Below, piece by piece: positions 50,186 to 59,797 of a stretch of DNA of 64,000 nucleotides. This stretch comes from Myxococcales bacterium. GTDB taxonomy: Bacteria > Myxococcota_A > UBA9160 > UBA4427. Numbering within the stretch: the first letter of the stretch is position 1; each line of letters starts with the position of its first letter. Made by a program: the position numbers and the translations under genes. The DNA is taken from the NCBI GenBank assembly GCA_012960035.1, contig DUBZ01000135.1, positions 372,001 to 436,000 of the forward strand. Reading direction: 5' to 3'. The notes under the pieces were generated by a model. It saw only the letters and a program-made list of their open reading frames with translations, did not search any database and was not told where the DNA came from.

Positions 50186-52723
50186 TTATAGCATGTTGAC
50201 CGGGCATGCGTCCAATGCCATCTGCACCGGCCTCGGTAGCAGCCGACTCGCGGCCAGTTGAGCGAGTGCGACGCGCCGAAGCAGTGCCTCATCGGTCCCC
50301 TTGGCAAGTAGCATGAAGCGGAAGCGACCTCGAAGTTTCGCAAGCGGGGCGGGGGCGGGCCCGAGCACTTCGATCATCGCGCCATTGGGAGCCTCTCCGC
50401 CTGCGGCCTTCCGGGCCGCGATGGCGATGGTTTCCGCGGCGGCCTTCGCGACCTGTTCGTCCTCCGCATGAATCACGGTTCGCATGAGCGAAGCAAAGGG
50501 GGGATAGCCGAGCGCTTCGCGATGCCCGATCTCCTCGGCGTAGAACGATTCGAAATCATGGCTCTCGACCGGTGCGAGCGCGTAGTGATCCGGGACGTAG
50601 GTCTGTACGACGACGCGGCCGGGGCGATCGGCGCGTCCGGCTCGCCCCGCCACCTGGGTGAGGAGTTGAAAGGTTCGTTCTGCGGCTCTGAAATCGGGCA
50701 AATGGAGGCCGATGTCCGCGGCGACGACGCCGACGAGTTGTACGCCCGGAAAGTCGTGGCCCTTGGCGACCATTTGGGTGCCAATCACGATGTCGACTTC
50801 TTCGTTCTTGAGGGCGAGGAGAACGCTTTCGGTGTGGCCGCGTTTTGAGGCGACGTCGCGGTCGAGTCGCATGGTCCGTGCTCCGGGGAACGCGCTGCGG
50901 ACTTCTTCCTCGAGGCGCTCTGTGCCGACGCCTAACAGAGCCGTCTCGGGATCGCCGCAGCCATTGCAGACCTCGGGCACCGCACGAACATGATCACAGT
51001 AATGACATCGCAAATGGAAGTCGGACGCGTGAAAGACCAGGGCCACGTCGCAATCATTGCAGCGTTCCGCATGCCCGCATTGAAAGCAGTAGATGCGAGT
51101 CGAGAAACCCCGCCGATTGAGGAATAGAATCGTCTGACCGCCCTGCTCGAGGGCCTGGCGAATCGCCGTACGCAGCGGTTTTGACAGGATCAGTTTGCGG
51201 CCGCGCGGGTTCTTGGCCGATTCCTTTGCGAGATCGACGATCTCGACTGCGGGGAGAGGTCGTCCGCCGACTCGGCGCGGTAGCGAAAGGCGCCGGATCT
51301 CGCCTTGGTCGGCGCGGTAACGAGTCTCGAGTGACGGTGTGGCTGAACCGAGAATGAGCGGACAACCCGCCTCTCTCGCTCGTCTCTGCGCAAGTTCGCG
51401 CGCGTGATAGCGGAAGCCTTCGTCGTTCTTGTACGCGCCGTCGTGTTCCTCGTCGATCACGATGAGACCGAGGGCATCAAGCGGCGCGAAGAGCGCGCTT
51501 CGCGCACCGACGGCGATCGCAGTCTGCCCCGAACGCAAGCGCTCCCACTGTGCCAAGCGTTCGCCCGGCCGCAGTCCGCTATGCAGAACCGCAACTTCAT
51601 CGCCGAAGCGCGCACGCACGCGGGCCACGATCTGATGGGTCAGCGTGATTTCCGGGACGAGTAGGAGCGCCTGCCGACCGATTTCGAGGGTCTGCGCGAT
51701 CGCGCGTAAATAGACCTCGGTCTTGCCGCTGCCCGTAACACCGTGCAAGAGAAAGCGTTCGGCGACCTGACGTTTAATGGCGTCGCGGATGGGAATGAGC
51801 GATTCCTCTTGGTCTTCGGTGAGCGAAACCTCGGTCCCTCCATCGAGAAACGTCTCTGTCGCGAAGAGGCGCGGTCGCTCGGTAAAGACGACGAGCCCTC
51901 GTTTGGCCAGCGCGCGAAGTAGAGCCGTGGCATTCGCGTCGGCCTGACTGAGGCTGCGCGTGGCGAGACCATCGGGCGCGGCGGCAATCTTTTCGAGCAA
52001 GGCCGCCTGCTTTGTCGCTCGGGCCAGCAGCGTCTTGACCGTTCCTTCCACGTCGATCTCAGGCCCTAGGCGAACGATTCGATCGGTGGGAATGCGCGCC
52101 TTGGCAGATCGAATTTCGATGCGTCGTTCGACGAGACCATCGGCGACGAGATGTTCGAGGCCCCGGGCGACACGCGGATCGCCGGTCGCTCGCTCGAGCG
52201 CCCCAAGCGTCATAGGCTTTTGCCGCAACCGATCGAGAATCTCGGTGGCCTGGGTTGTGAGAGCGGCGCTGGCCGAAGAGCCGTGCGCCAGCATGCGTGC
52301 GGCCCGAGGCGTGAGAGCATAAGGTCGCGCCATCCGCGGCGATGAGCCGGGGGGAAGTGCATGGGCGACCGCCAGTCCGATCGGCGCGAAAATTTCCTTC
52401 GCGGCAGCGGCCAGGATGCGCAGCATCGAGTCGTGGACGACGGGTTCTTCATCGATGACCGCCTCGACTTCCAGAAGCGGAGTCGTGCTCTGCTCCGTGT
52501 CCATCAGATCTTTGGGGACGACCAGGCCGATGAGCAGTTGGCCCGCGAAGGGAACCCGGACACGGCTGCCTGATTCGACGTCCTTGGGTGCGTCCGGTCC
52601 CGAGGCGAGGCGATAGTCGAAGAGCTGATCGATCGGAACGGGCAGCGCGACGCGCACGACTCGCTGGTTTGCGGCATCGTCTGGGCCCGGCAGTTGTAGA
52701 CCGTCGAAAAGGGGGGCAGTCAT
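50186..52723 (-). CDS. priA: Primosomal protein N' (replication restart helicase)
   Basis: 845 residues. The N-terminal DNA-binding domain (RVALPVPIDQLFDYRLASGP, RVRVPFAGQLLIGLVV) is followed by the helicase core: HGVTGSGKTEVYLRAIAQ (Walker A), VIDEEHDGAYKNDEGFRYHA (DEEH), ILGSATPSLET, and IGTQMVAKGHDFPGV. Zinc cysteines occur in the order CFQCGHAERCNDC, CHYCDH and CNGCGDPE. Restarts stalled forks. The ATG overlaps the divergent spermidine-synthase-like gene by two bases. Confidence 0.95.
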   Translation of the reverse strand: MTAPLFDGLQLPGPDDAANQRVVRVALPVPIDQLFDYRLASGPDAPKDVESGSRVRVPFAGQLLIGLVVPKDLMDTEQSTTPLLEVEAVIDEEPVVHDSMLRILAAAAKEIFAPIGLAVAHALPPGSSPRMARPYALTPRAARMLAHGSSASAALTTQATEILDRLRQKPMTLGALERATGDPRVARGLEHLVADGLVERRIEIRSAKARIPTDRIVRLGPEIDVEGTVKTLLARATKQAALLEKIAAAPDGLATRSLSQADANATALLRALAKRGLVVFTERPRLFATETFLDGGTEVSLTEDQEESLIPIRDAIKRQVAERFLLHGVTGSGKTEVYLRAIAQTLEIGRQALLLVPEITLTHQIVARVRARFGDEVAVLHSGLRPGERLAQWERLRSGQTAIAVGARSALFAPLDALGLIVIDEEHDGAYKNDEGFRYHARELAQRRAREAGCPLILGSATPSLETRYRADQGEIRRLSLPRRVGGRPLPAVEIVDLAKESAKNPRGRKLILSKPLRTAIRQALEQGGQTILFLNRRGFSTRIYCFQCGHAERCNDCDVALVFHASDFHLRCHYCDHVRAVPEVCNGCGDPETALLGVGTERLEEEVRSAFPGARTMRLDRDVASKRGHTESVLLALKNEEVDIVIGTQMVAKGHDFPGVQLVGVVAADIGLHLPDFRAAERTFQLLTQVAGRAGRADRPGRVVVQTYVPDHYALAPVESHDFESFYAEEIGHREALGYPPFASLMRTVIHAEDEQVAKAAAETIAIAARKAAGGEAPNGAMIEVLGPAPAPLAKLRGRFRFMLLAKGTDEALLRRVALAQLAASRLLPRPVQMALDACPVNML

Positions 52724-53480
52724 GGCGAGATCCTATGCACGGCGGGCCCACGTGGAAAGGCCGCGAGTTCGAATCGACGATTCCGGTGAGTCCCGTTCCC
52801 TCGTGATCGACGAAACCTTCGCGTCTTTCTATCGCCGGGGCGAAGTGGTGACGCACTGTGTCTGGGATGCGATTGCCGCGCCCATCCTCTGGCTGCCACC
52901 GAATCGAAGGCGCCGAATCCTGATTCTGGGTCTCGGTGGTGGATCGGTCGCACGTCTGGCTCGCGCGCTTGCACCCGACGCCGAGATCGTTGGGGTGGAA
53001 CTCGATGCGGACGTCGTTCGCCTGGCTCGGGAGCGTCTCGACCTCGACGAGCTCGACGTCAAGGTCGAGATTGAGGACGCACTCCGCTGGCTCGAAAGGG
53101 CCGAGGCGGAAGCGGCTGGCGGACGCGCACAGTCGAGGCGTGAAAGCCAATTCGACATCATTCTCGAAGACGTCTTCATCGGGGTGGGCGATCGCGTTCA
53201 CAAGCCTGACTGGATCCCGGAACCGGGTCATCGTCTGGCTTTTGCGCGATTGGCGCGTGGAGGTGTCTTCGTGAGCAATACCCTCGACGAGCACGCTCGG
53301 GTGGCCAAGGCGATTCGGAGTCATTTTCCGGCGCTGCTTTCGATTCAAACCGAGGACTACGACAATCATGTCCTGGTGGGGGGGGGCGCTGGGCTGTCCG
53401 GAACTGCGCTTCGCAGGAGAGTCGCCGATTCGCCCATTCTCAGAGAGAGTCTGGAAATCCTCTCCTTTCGATCCCGATAG
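52722..53480 (+). CDS. Spermidine-synthase-like methyltransferase-fold protein
   Basis: 252 residues with a Rossmann fold. Motif I is ILILGLGGGSVARLARAL, followed by IVGVELDADVVRLARERL and a SQFDIILEDVFIGVGD segment at the usual catalytic Asp position. A short N-terminal beta region (ERPRVRIDDSGESRSLVID) is present. This resembles SpeE and the spermidine-synthase-like family that lacks a clear polyamine site, so it should not be called a true synthase. It starts in the opposite direction to priA; a shared promoter region is very tight. Confidence 0.75.
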   Translation: MARSYARRAHVERPRVRIDDSGESRSLVIDETFASFYRRGEVVTHCVWDAIAAPILWLPPNRRRRILILGLGGGSVARLARALAPDAEIVGVELDADVVRLARERLDLDELDVKVEIEDALRWLERAEAEAAGGRAQSRRESQFDIILEDVFIGVGDRVHKPDWIPEPGHRLAFARLARGGVFVSNTLDEHARVAKAIRSHFPALLSIQTEDYDNHVLVGGGAGLSGTALRRRVADSPILRESLEILSFRSR

Positions 53481-53560
53481 CCGCGGGCGGGCTGGCTGGC
53501 TCGCCGACGGCTGAATTCGCCGAGAATCGAGTCCTCGGATGATTTCAGCTGACCCTATTG

Positions 53561-53584
53561 AATTAATCGATCGTTTGATTAATT
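53561..53584. promoter_or_regulatory. Perfect 8-bp inverted repeat, candidate TetR operator
   Basis: AATTAATC and GATTAATT are exact reverse complements with an 8-base spacer (GATCGTTT). The dyad ends three bases before ATG 53587 of the TetR gene. It is far more AT-rich than the flanking DNA, as expected for an operator overlapping a promoter. It would place the operon under self-control if the TetR starts downstream of it. Confidence 0.65.
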
Positions 53585-53586
53585 AT

Positions 53587-54288
53587 ATGATCATGGCTGC
53601 CGAAACCCCAACTCAGCGTCGGATCCGAAAGCCCGGCCGACCTCGGCAGGCGGAGGGTGAGGGCGAAGCTGGCGCCGTCCGAGACCGTCTGCTCGATGCG
53701 GCGATGGAGTTGGCATCGGAGCAGGGATTTGAAGCCTGCGGTCTTCGCGAGATCGCGGCGCGGGCCGAGGTGAGTTCCGCCATGATCGCGTACTACTTTG
53801 GCGACCGGAGCGGTCTCTACGAAGCCATGTTTCGTCGTGCCTTCGATCGAATTCGCGAGCAGGTCGAAGCCTTGTTGGCGGATCCCGAGCGGGTGGGCGG
53901 AGACCGACTTCAAGAACTCGTCCGACTCCAGGTCGAAGCGATCGCCGCAGACCCCTGGCTCCCCAACTTGATCGTTCGTGAGGTTCTCTTGCCCGGGGAG
54001 TCGGCATCGCGGGATTTTTTCGTCAAGAGCGTCGGCGCCGGGCCCCTCATGCTGCTTGTTCGTTGGCTCGAAGAAGAACAAGAGCGGCAGGTGCTGCGAT
54101 CGGACTTCGATCCGCGTATGATGGCCATGACGATCATCAGTTTGTCGGCGTTTCCGTATCTCATGCTGCCGATCGTGGGTGCCGAGATCGATCTCGAGAT
54201 TGATGCCGATTTCCCGAACAGATTGATCCGTCACAACCAGAAACTTCTCAGTCTTGGACTCCGCACCGGCTCGGAGGAAGAACGATGA
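53587..54288 (+). CDS. TetR-family transcriptional regulator
   Basis: About 233 residues from ATG 53587, or two codons fewer from 53593; an ATG at 53539 is also in frame but would translate the palindrome. The N-terminal basic leader is followed by the HTH domain (DRLLDAAMELASEQGFEACG, LREIAARAEVSSAMIAYYFG, DRSGLYEAMFRRAFDRI). The C-terminal ligand domain resembles those controlling RND pumps. Its stop overlaps the start of the membrane-fusion gene (ATGA), so it heads the efflux operon and probably represses it through the dyad at 53561. Confidence 0.88.
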   Translation: MIMAAETPTQRRIRKPGRPRQAEGEGEAGAVRDRLLDAAMELASEQGFEACGLREIAARAEVSSAMIAYYFGDRSGLYEAMFRRAFDRIREQVEALLADPERVGGDRLQELVRLQVEAIAADPWLPNLIVREVLLPGESASRDFFVKSVGAGPLMLLVRWLEEEQERQVLRSDFDPRMMAMTIISLSAFPYLMLPIVGAEIDLEIDADFPNRLIRHNQKLLSLGLRTGSEEER

Positions 54289-55538
54289 ATGCGTGCCCCG
54301 TCAGGGCGTCGCGATGCATTTCGCCATTGCTATTGGCGGTCACTGTGATCTTGGCGCTAGGGCAATCGGCTTGCCAGGATTCCGATCCGCTGAATCAGAA
54401 TGCGTCCTCTCAATCTCTTGGGGAAGCCGCGCGCGGATCGAAGGCACGGCTGCGAGTTCAGGTCGACACGATTAGGCGAGTGCGAATGACGAGCTCCGCT
54501 CGGGTGACCGGGACGGTTCGAGCGTTTCATCACGCGATGATCAATGCCGAGACTCAGGGTCGTGTCATTGCGCGCCACGTTGAAGCGGGCGCTTCTGTTT
54601 CGCAGGGTCAGCTTCTCATCGAGCTCGAATCCTCGCGTTTGCGGCTCGAACTGCGCCGAACCGTGGCGTCCCTTAGTGCAGCCCGAACCGTCCTGGCTCA
54701 TGCGGAACGCGACTACGATCGCGCCCAACAACTCCTTGCCCAGAAAGCCATGAGCACCCAGCGCTATGACGATCTCGAACATGCGGTCAATCGTGCAGAA
54801 GATGAGATCGCTCTGGCGATGGTCGCGCGTGACACCGCCAAACGAAATCTAGAGGACGCGCGAATCACAGCGCCCTTTGCGGGTACGGTCGACGCATTGA
54901 TGGTGGACTTGGGTGATTTTGTGACTTCGGGGACCGCGGTTGCGACTTTGGTGGACCTGACGCGAGTGCGAATCTTTGCCGGTGTGACTGCCCGTGAAGC
55001 GGCGCGACTCGAGCCTGGAACCTCAGCACGGGTGAGCTTTGCGGATCTAGGCGGGGCAACTTTCGAAGCCACCCTTCAGAGCGTAGGTCGAGTCGCGAAT
55101 GGCTCCGACGGAACCTACGACATCGAACTTTGGATGCAGCCGGTCGGTGGCCTGATGCGGGATGGACTCGTCGCGCAGATCGAGTTGACCGACTCCAATG
55201 AGACGCCAAGACTGATGACGAGGCGCGCTGCGGTGCTGCGTCGTGACGGACACCCCGAAGTCTTCGTGGTGGTCGAGGAAAACGGTGACTCGGTCGTCCG
55301 CGCGCGGACTCTGCGGACCGGTCGCAGTGATGGGGATTGGATCGAGGTCCTTGAGGGTCTCGACGAAGGGGATCGCGTCGTCTGGGATGGTCATTTTGCC
55401 CTCGATGATGGATCGAGCGTCATCGTCGATGGCGGTTCTGCTCCGAATGTCGCAAGCGACGCGGTGAACAATGAGATGACCAGCATTGCCAGCGATCGCG
55501 GGAACACCGATCACGTCGCCGTCGAACTGTTGGAATAA
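54285..55538 (+). CDS. RND efflux membrane fusion lipoprotein
   Basis: 417 residues. The signal ends in LGQSAC, a lipobox for attachment. The periplasmic adaptor order follows: the barrel-sandwich half VRAFHHAMINAETQGRVIAR, HVEAGASVSQGQLLIELESS, the coiled-coil hairpin (TVASLSAARTVLAHAERDYD, MSTQRYDDLEHAVNRAEDE), the second half ARITAPFAGTVDALMVDLGD, and the beta-barrel RVSFADLGGATFEATLQSVG. It links the inner-membrane pump to an outer-membrane channel, which is not encoded here. Confidence 0.9.
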   Translation: MNACPVRASRCISPLLLAVTVILALGQSACQDSDPLNQNASSQSLGEAARGSKARLRVQVDTIRRVRMTSSARVTGTVRAFHHAMINAETQGRVIARHVEAGASVSQGQLLIELESSRLRLELRRTVASLSAARTVLAHAERDYDRAQQLLAQKAMSTQRYDDLEHAVNRAEDEIALAMVARDTAKRNLEDARITAPFAGTVDALMVDLGDFVTSGTAVATLVDLTRVRIFAGVTAREAARLEPGTSARVSFADLGGATFEATLQSVGRVANGSDGTYDIELWMQPVGGLMRDGLVAQIELTDSNETPRLMTRRAAVLRRDGHPEVFVVVEENGDSVVRARTLRTGRSDGDWIEVLEGLDEGDRVVWDGHFALDDGSSVIVDGGSAPNVASDAVNNEMTSIASDRGNTDHVAVELLE

Positions 55539-55544
55539 CGTCGC

Positions 55545-58500
55545 ATGGAACGCATCGTCCGATTCTTCGTTTCGCGTCATCTCCTTGTCAATGTTCTGAC
55601 GGTCGCCGTCATCGTGCTCGGACTGCTCACGATGATGCGGACAAGAATCGAAGGCTTTCCCGACGCTTCGATGCCGATCTACCTCATCACTGCGAACCTC
55701 CCAGGGGCATCTGCCCGCGATATCGAAACCAAGATCACGATTCCGATCGAAGATGAACTCCGCGAAGTCGACGGCCTCGAAAGCTATACGACCATCATTA
55801 CGGATAACCGCTCCGTTACGACCATCGAACTCGCCGCGGACACTTCGAACAAGGACATCTTCAAGAAGGAACGCGAAATTCGGAACGCGATTGAAGCGAT
55901 CACCGACTTTCCGGCGGAGATGACCGACGAACCCATCGTCTTCATGATGGATCCAGCGAAGCAGCCGATCGTCGAGATTGCGATCGCAGGTAACAAGGCC
56001 AACCTGGTAGAGGCCGGAAAGTTGGTCGAGCGCGTGCTACGTCGCGTTCGCGGTGTTGGTGAAGTGACGCGCGTAGGCATGCCGGATCCGGAGCTGCGCG
56101 TGCTTGTCGATCCGGATGCCGCACGCGCCTACAACGTGGCCATTCTCGACATCGTCTCCGCCATCAAACGTCGGAATGTTTCTGATACCGGGGGCGTGCT
56201 CGAGAGCGCGGGGGATCGTCGTCAGGTCGTGCTGTGGCAGCGCTTCGTTGATCCGATGGAGGTTGGCGACGTCATTCTTCGATTCGAAGAAGAGGGTCCA
56301 CTTCGCGTCCATGATGTCGCTCGACTCGAACTCACACGCGAAGATGTCGGCCTGATCGTGGGAACGAATGGCCAACCGGGGATGTCGCTCATCGCGGTCA
56401 AGAAAGCGGACGCTGACCTGATCACGACTCGCCGGGATATCGAACTCGCCCTGAACGCGATCGTGCTTCCGCCAGGCGTTACGACTACGATTGTGAACGA
56501 CGCCGCCTTCGAAATGCAAAATCGGCTGAGCGTCATTGCGACCAACGGTGCCATGGGACTCGTGCTCGTCGGTGTGATCGTGTTCTTGTTTTTGGCGCCA
56601 TCCGCCGCGGCCTGGGTCTGTGTAGGCGTTCCCCTCGTGATTCTTGGCGTGATTGCCATGATGCCTCTCGTGGGGATGACGATCAATTTCATTTCGACAA
56701 TCGCTTTCGTGATCGTGTTGGGCATGTTAGTTGATGATGCCGTCGTCGTGGCGGAGAAAATTCTTCTACAGCGACAAGATGGTCTGGCACCAGCGGAGGC
56801 CGCGGTTTCTGGCACCGTTCGAGTCGCCCGCCCGGTCATCGCCTCGGCGGTGACGACGCTGCTCGCCTTCGCGCCGATGTTGGCGATCGGCGGCATGGCT
56901 TCGAAAATCATCTGGCAAATTCCGGCCGTCGTGTGTATTGCGCTGGGGATTTCACTGCTCGAGAGTTTCTTGATTCTCCCCGCTCATATGTCGATGATTC
57001 GCGGCGATTCACGGCCACGTCCGAAGCGCGCGTTCGTATTGCGACTCGAGGCACGTTATCGACAAGCGCTGCACGATACGCTGCCCCATCGCGGAAAGAT
57101 GATCGCGGGATTTGCCGTTGTGTTCTTCGCGATCTTGTTCGGTGTCGTCCCGCGCATGGAATTCCAATTCTTTCCGCAGGAATCTTCACCGGGCTTCTCG
57201 ATCAAGGTCACGATGCCGCCCGGGACGCCAATTGAGCACACCGAGGGAAATGTCAACGCGATTCAAGGCCAGCTTGCCGGTCTCATGAACGACGACCTGA
57301 TCGCTGTGACCTCGCGAATCGGACATCAGGATGCGCAGTCCTTCGGGCGCGAATATGGATCCTCCGAGAATGAAGGCATCATCTCGGTCCATCTCTTCCC
57401 CGGTTCGAAATCGCGAAATTCGGCAGAATGGATCGAAGTCGTTCGCGCCGGACTCCGGGTGCCAAGCCAGGCTGATATTCGCTTCGAGGTCACCCTCGAC
57501 GGTCCGCCGGGCCTCGAGCCAGTCAGCATCTATGTCGTGGCCAATGATCATGTTATTCGCCGGCAGACGGGTATTGCCCTGGCGCAGTTTCTGGGGGAGA
57601 TCGACGGGGTCGTCGATATTTCGATGGATGAAAAGCCGGGGATGCGCCAAATCGACCTCAATCCGGACCCCGAACGTATGGCACGCAAGGGGCTCAACGC
57701 CGAGGATCTCGGTTTAACGCTGAAGGCCGCCTACTATGGGCTCATTGCTTCTGAAATTCGCGACCTCGATGAGACGACAGAGATTCGCGTCGCCTTCGAG
57801 CCGTCGGCGCGTCGTTCCCTCGATGCATTGCTCGAAATGCCGATTCGAAATAGTCGTGGCGAACTCGTTCTACTCCGGGACGTAGTCGATCCCATCGAAA
57901 CGCCCGCGCTGGCTAAGATTCAACATCGAAATGGGCGGCGCTCCGTCCTCATTACCGCGGGTCTTTCGCCTGAGGGTAGCCAGACAGGAACGACGGTGGC
58001 CGAGCGAATCGAGCAGGAATTTCTTCCACTCTTCGCCGGGCGCTCCGACGTGGAGATCGAGATCGCCGGCGAGGTTGTTCAGTCTCGGGAAGCCGTCGCA
58101 GACCTCGCCTTCGTCGGTGTAGCCGTTCTCCTCGGGATTGGCGCCGTCATTGCCATCATGCTCGGATCGTTTCTCGAAGCGTTCTTCGTGATCGCCGTCG
58201 TGCCCTTCGCCGCAGTCTTTGTAGCACTTACGTTCTGGGTCCACGGCATGAACTTCAGCCTGCTGCCGCTGATCGGAACCATCGGTCTTTCGGGTGTCGT
58301 CGTGAACGCATCGATCGTGATGGTCGATTCGGTTCATCAGGCGATTGCGCATCTCCGAGTCGGTGCGAGCGAAACGGAGCGAACGGAAGTCATCATCGAG
58401 GCGTTCGTCTCCCGACTTCGCCCGGTCCTCGTGACGAGTCTTTCTACGCTGGGTGGCGTCCTGCCGACGGCCTACGGCTTCGGCGGATGGGATGCCATCA

Positions 58501-58670
58501 TGTCGCCGATGTCATTGGCACTCGGATGGGGCCTGGCGCTCTCATCGATCGTGACACTTTTCCTGGTGCCTTCTCTTTATATCGCCGCGAGCGATATCAA
58601 TCGCAAAGTGGCCGAATTTCGCGGTCAGGCGCTGACCCCTCTCAATGTTGCTGAGGACGCGGCCGCCTAA
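55545..58670 (+). CDS. RND-superfamily efflux transporter
   Basis: 1041 residues, the usual AcrB-like length. Seen: N-terminal helix VRFFVSRHLLVNVLTVAVIV, porter segment ITANLPGASARDIETKITIP, helix 4 with the proton-relay Asp pair in VIVLGMLVDDAVVVAEKILL, helix 10-11 region FAAVFVALTFWVHGMNFSLL, PLIGTIGLSGVVVNASIVMV and VLVTSLSTLGGVLPTAYGFG. The tripartite pump exports drugs, lipids or solvents; substrate unknown. It begins 6 bases after the fusion-protein stop. An outer-membrane TolC partner must be elsewhere. Confidence 0.93.
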   Translation: MERIVRFFVSRHLLVNVLTVAVIVLGLLTMMRTRIEGFPDASMPIYLITANLPGASARDIETKITIPIEDELREVDGLESYTTIITDNRSVTTIELAADTSNKDIFKKEREIRNAIEAITDFPAEMTDEPIVFMMDPAKQPIVEIAIAGNKANLVEAGKLVERVLRRVRGVGEVTRVGMPDPELRVLVDPDAARAYNVAILDIVSAIKRRNVSDTGGVLESAGDRRQVVLWQRFVDPMEVGDVILRFEEEGPLRVHDVARLELTREDVGLIVGTNGQPGMSLIAVKKADADLITTRRDIELALNAIVLPPGVTTTIVNDAAFEMQNRLSVIATNGAMGLVLVGVIVFLFLAPSAAAWVCVGVPLVILGVIAMMPLVGMTINFISTIAFVIVLGMLVDDAVVVAEKILLQRQDGLAPAEAAVSGTVRVARPVIASAVTTLLAFAPMLAIGGMASKIIWQIPAVVCIALGISLLESFLILPAHMSMIRGDSRPRPKRAFVLRLEARYRQALHDTLPHRGKMIAGFAVVFFAILFGVVPRMEFQFFPQESSPGFSIKVTMPPGTPIEHTEGNVNAIQGQLAGLMNDDLIAVTSRIGHQDAQSFGREYGSSENEGIISVHLFPGSKSRNSAEWIEVVRAGLRVPSQADIRFEVTLDGPPGLEPVSIYVVANDHVIRRQTGIALAQFLGEIDGVVDISMDEKPGMRQIDLNPDPERMARKGLNAEDLGLTLKAAYYGLIASEIRDLDETTEIRVAFEPSARRSLDALLEMPIRNSRGELVLLRDVVDPIETPALAKIQHRNGRRSVLITAGLSPEGSQTGTTVAERIEQEFLPLFAGRSDVEIEIAGEVVQSREAVADLAFVGVAVLLGIGAVIAIMLGSFLEAFFVIAVVPFAAVFVALTFWVHGMNFSLLPLIGTIGLSGVVVNASIVMVDSVHQAIAHLRVGASETERTEVIIEAFVSRLRPVLVTSLSTLGGVLPTAYGFGGWDAIMSPMSLALGWGLALSSIVTLFLVPSLYIAASDINRKVAEFRGQALTPLNVAEDAAA

Positions 58671-59143
58671 CAAGTGGGACTGGCGACGATTCGACCGTGA
58701 TGAATGTATCTTGGGTCGGATCCCGGCATGCTGGTGTCTGTCCGACGCCCCCCCCATGAGAACATCGACGCCGGTCGTGAGATCGACTGGAACAACACGT
58801 CTGCCGACTACGCGGAGTATCGGCGGGGGCCGCCCGAGAGCTTCTATCGCCGACTCGAAGCCATGGGCATCGGAATTCCCGGCCAACTAATGTCTGCTCT
58901 ACTTCGACTTGCCGAATGCGCGCTCTTCGCGGGATTGGCGCCACGCTTGAGGCCGAGGCTGTCGAGGTCTTTGCTGACAGTCGCTATGTCCGGAGGGCCG
59001 GCCGATATCCAGGCCGCGCGATGCACTCCACCCGGTCGCACTCTGCCGGCCGAGCCATTCGCAAAAGGCCACGCCACACCGCGAAGTGCTCGGCCCCTAG
59101 CTACACAATTTCTAGAATGACGATCCGAGACGAGCGCGAGTTC
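58671..59143. other. Region between RND gene and mglA, mostly degraded
   Basis: About 470 bases. The left two thirds hold the methyltransferase-like remnant described separately. The remainder has no recognisable gene, RNA or terminator hairpin. Confidence 0.4.
58730..59000 (+). pseudogene. Class I SAM-methyltransferase N-terminal remnant
   Basis: One frame reads ENIDAGREIDWNNTSADYAEY followed by RRGPPESFYRRLEAMGIGIP. This resembles the start of class I methyltransferases (DWxxxSxDYxxYRPGxPxxFFxxL, then GxPGQ) that precede the GTG-type SAM motif. The expected motif I and everything after it is not recognisable; the next codons (MSALLRLAECALFAGLAP) look like out-of-frame remains. Identification is by pattern recall. 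Confidence 0.45.
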
Positions 59144-59734
59144 TCAGCTACCCATCTTCTTGAGATCCGCCAAAACGCCCTTCGCCACGGCCTTGAGCGT
59201 CTCGAACACTCCTTCGCCCGTCGTGGCGCAAGCCTCGAACTCGACCGCTCCCATCGGATTGCAAAGCTTCTGCAACTCTTCGAGCGGCGCGGCGTTAGGC
59301 AGATCGCGCTTGTTGTACTGGACGACGTAGGGAGTTTTGTCGAGGTCGTAACCCTGTTCTTTCAGGTTGACCTTGAGATTGTCGAGGCTTTCGAGGTTGG
59401 CCTCCATGCGCTCGATCTGGCTATCGGCCACGAAGACGACGCCGTCGACGCCCTTCAAGATCAGCTTACGACTCGCGTCGTAGAAGACCTGCCCGGGAAC
59501 GGTGTAGAGATGGAAGCGAGTTTTGAAGCCGCGGATCTCACCGAGCGCCAGGGGTAGGAAGTCGAAGAAGAGGGTGCGCTCGGTTTCGGTGGCGAGCGAA
59601 ATCATTTTGCCTTTGACGTCGGGATTCGTTCTCAGGTAGATGTGCTGGAGATTCGTCGTCTTCCCACATAGCCCAGGTCCGTAGTAGACAATCTTGCAGT
59701 TGATCTCGCGCGAGCTGTAATTTATGAAGGACAT
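59144..59734 (-). CDS. mglA: MglA-family small Ras-like GTPase
   Basis: 196 residues. Starts [20 protein letters not shown] with P-loop [10 protein letters not shown]. The switch region [20 protein letters not shown] carries Thr-Val-Pro-Gly-Gln, where other GTPases have Asp, the hallmark of MglA. The NKxD-type motif is QYNKRDLP. In Myxococcus MglA sets cell polarity for gliding motility and is controlled by MglB, a roadblock protein, whose likely counterpart lies just upstream. Whether this organism moves is not known. Confidence 0.93.
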   Translation of the reverse strand: MSFINYSSREINCKIVYYGPGLCGKTTNLQHIYLRTNPDVKGKMISLATETERTLFFDFLPLALGEIRGFKTRFHLYTVPGQVFYDASRKLILKGVDGVVFVADSQIERMEANLESLDNLKVNLKEQGYDLDKTPYVVQYNKRDLPNAAPLEELQKLCNPMGAVEFEACATTGEGVFETLKAVAKGVLADLKKMGS

Positions 59735-59797
59735 GGGGAGCCTTGTGGAATCGTAGAATAGGTTTCGCTGAGGTGAGCCAGGTTGAAGATTCGAGCG

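Noticed and set aside
52722..53480. A true spermidine synthase
   Set aside because: The SAM-type fold is present but the polyamine-site residues could not be identified and no partner speD is nearby.
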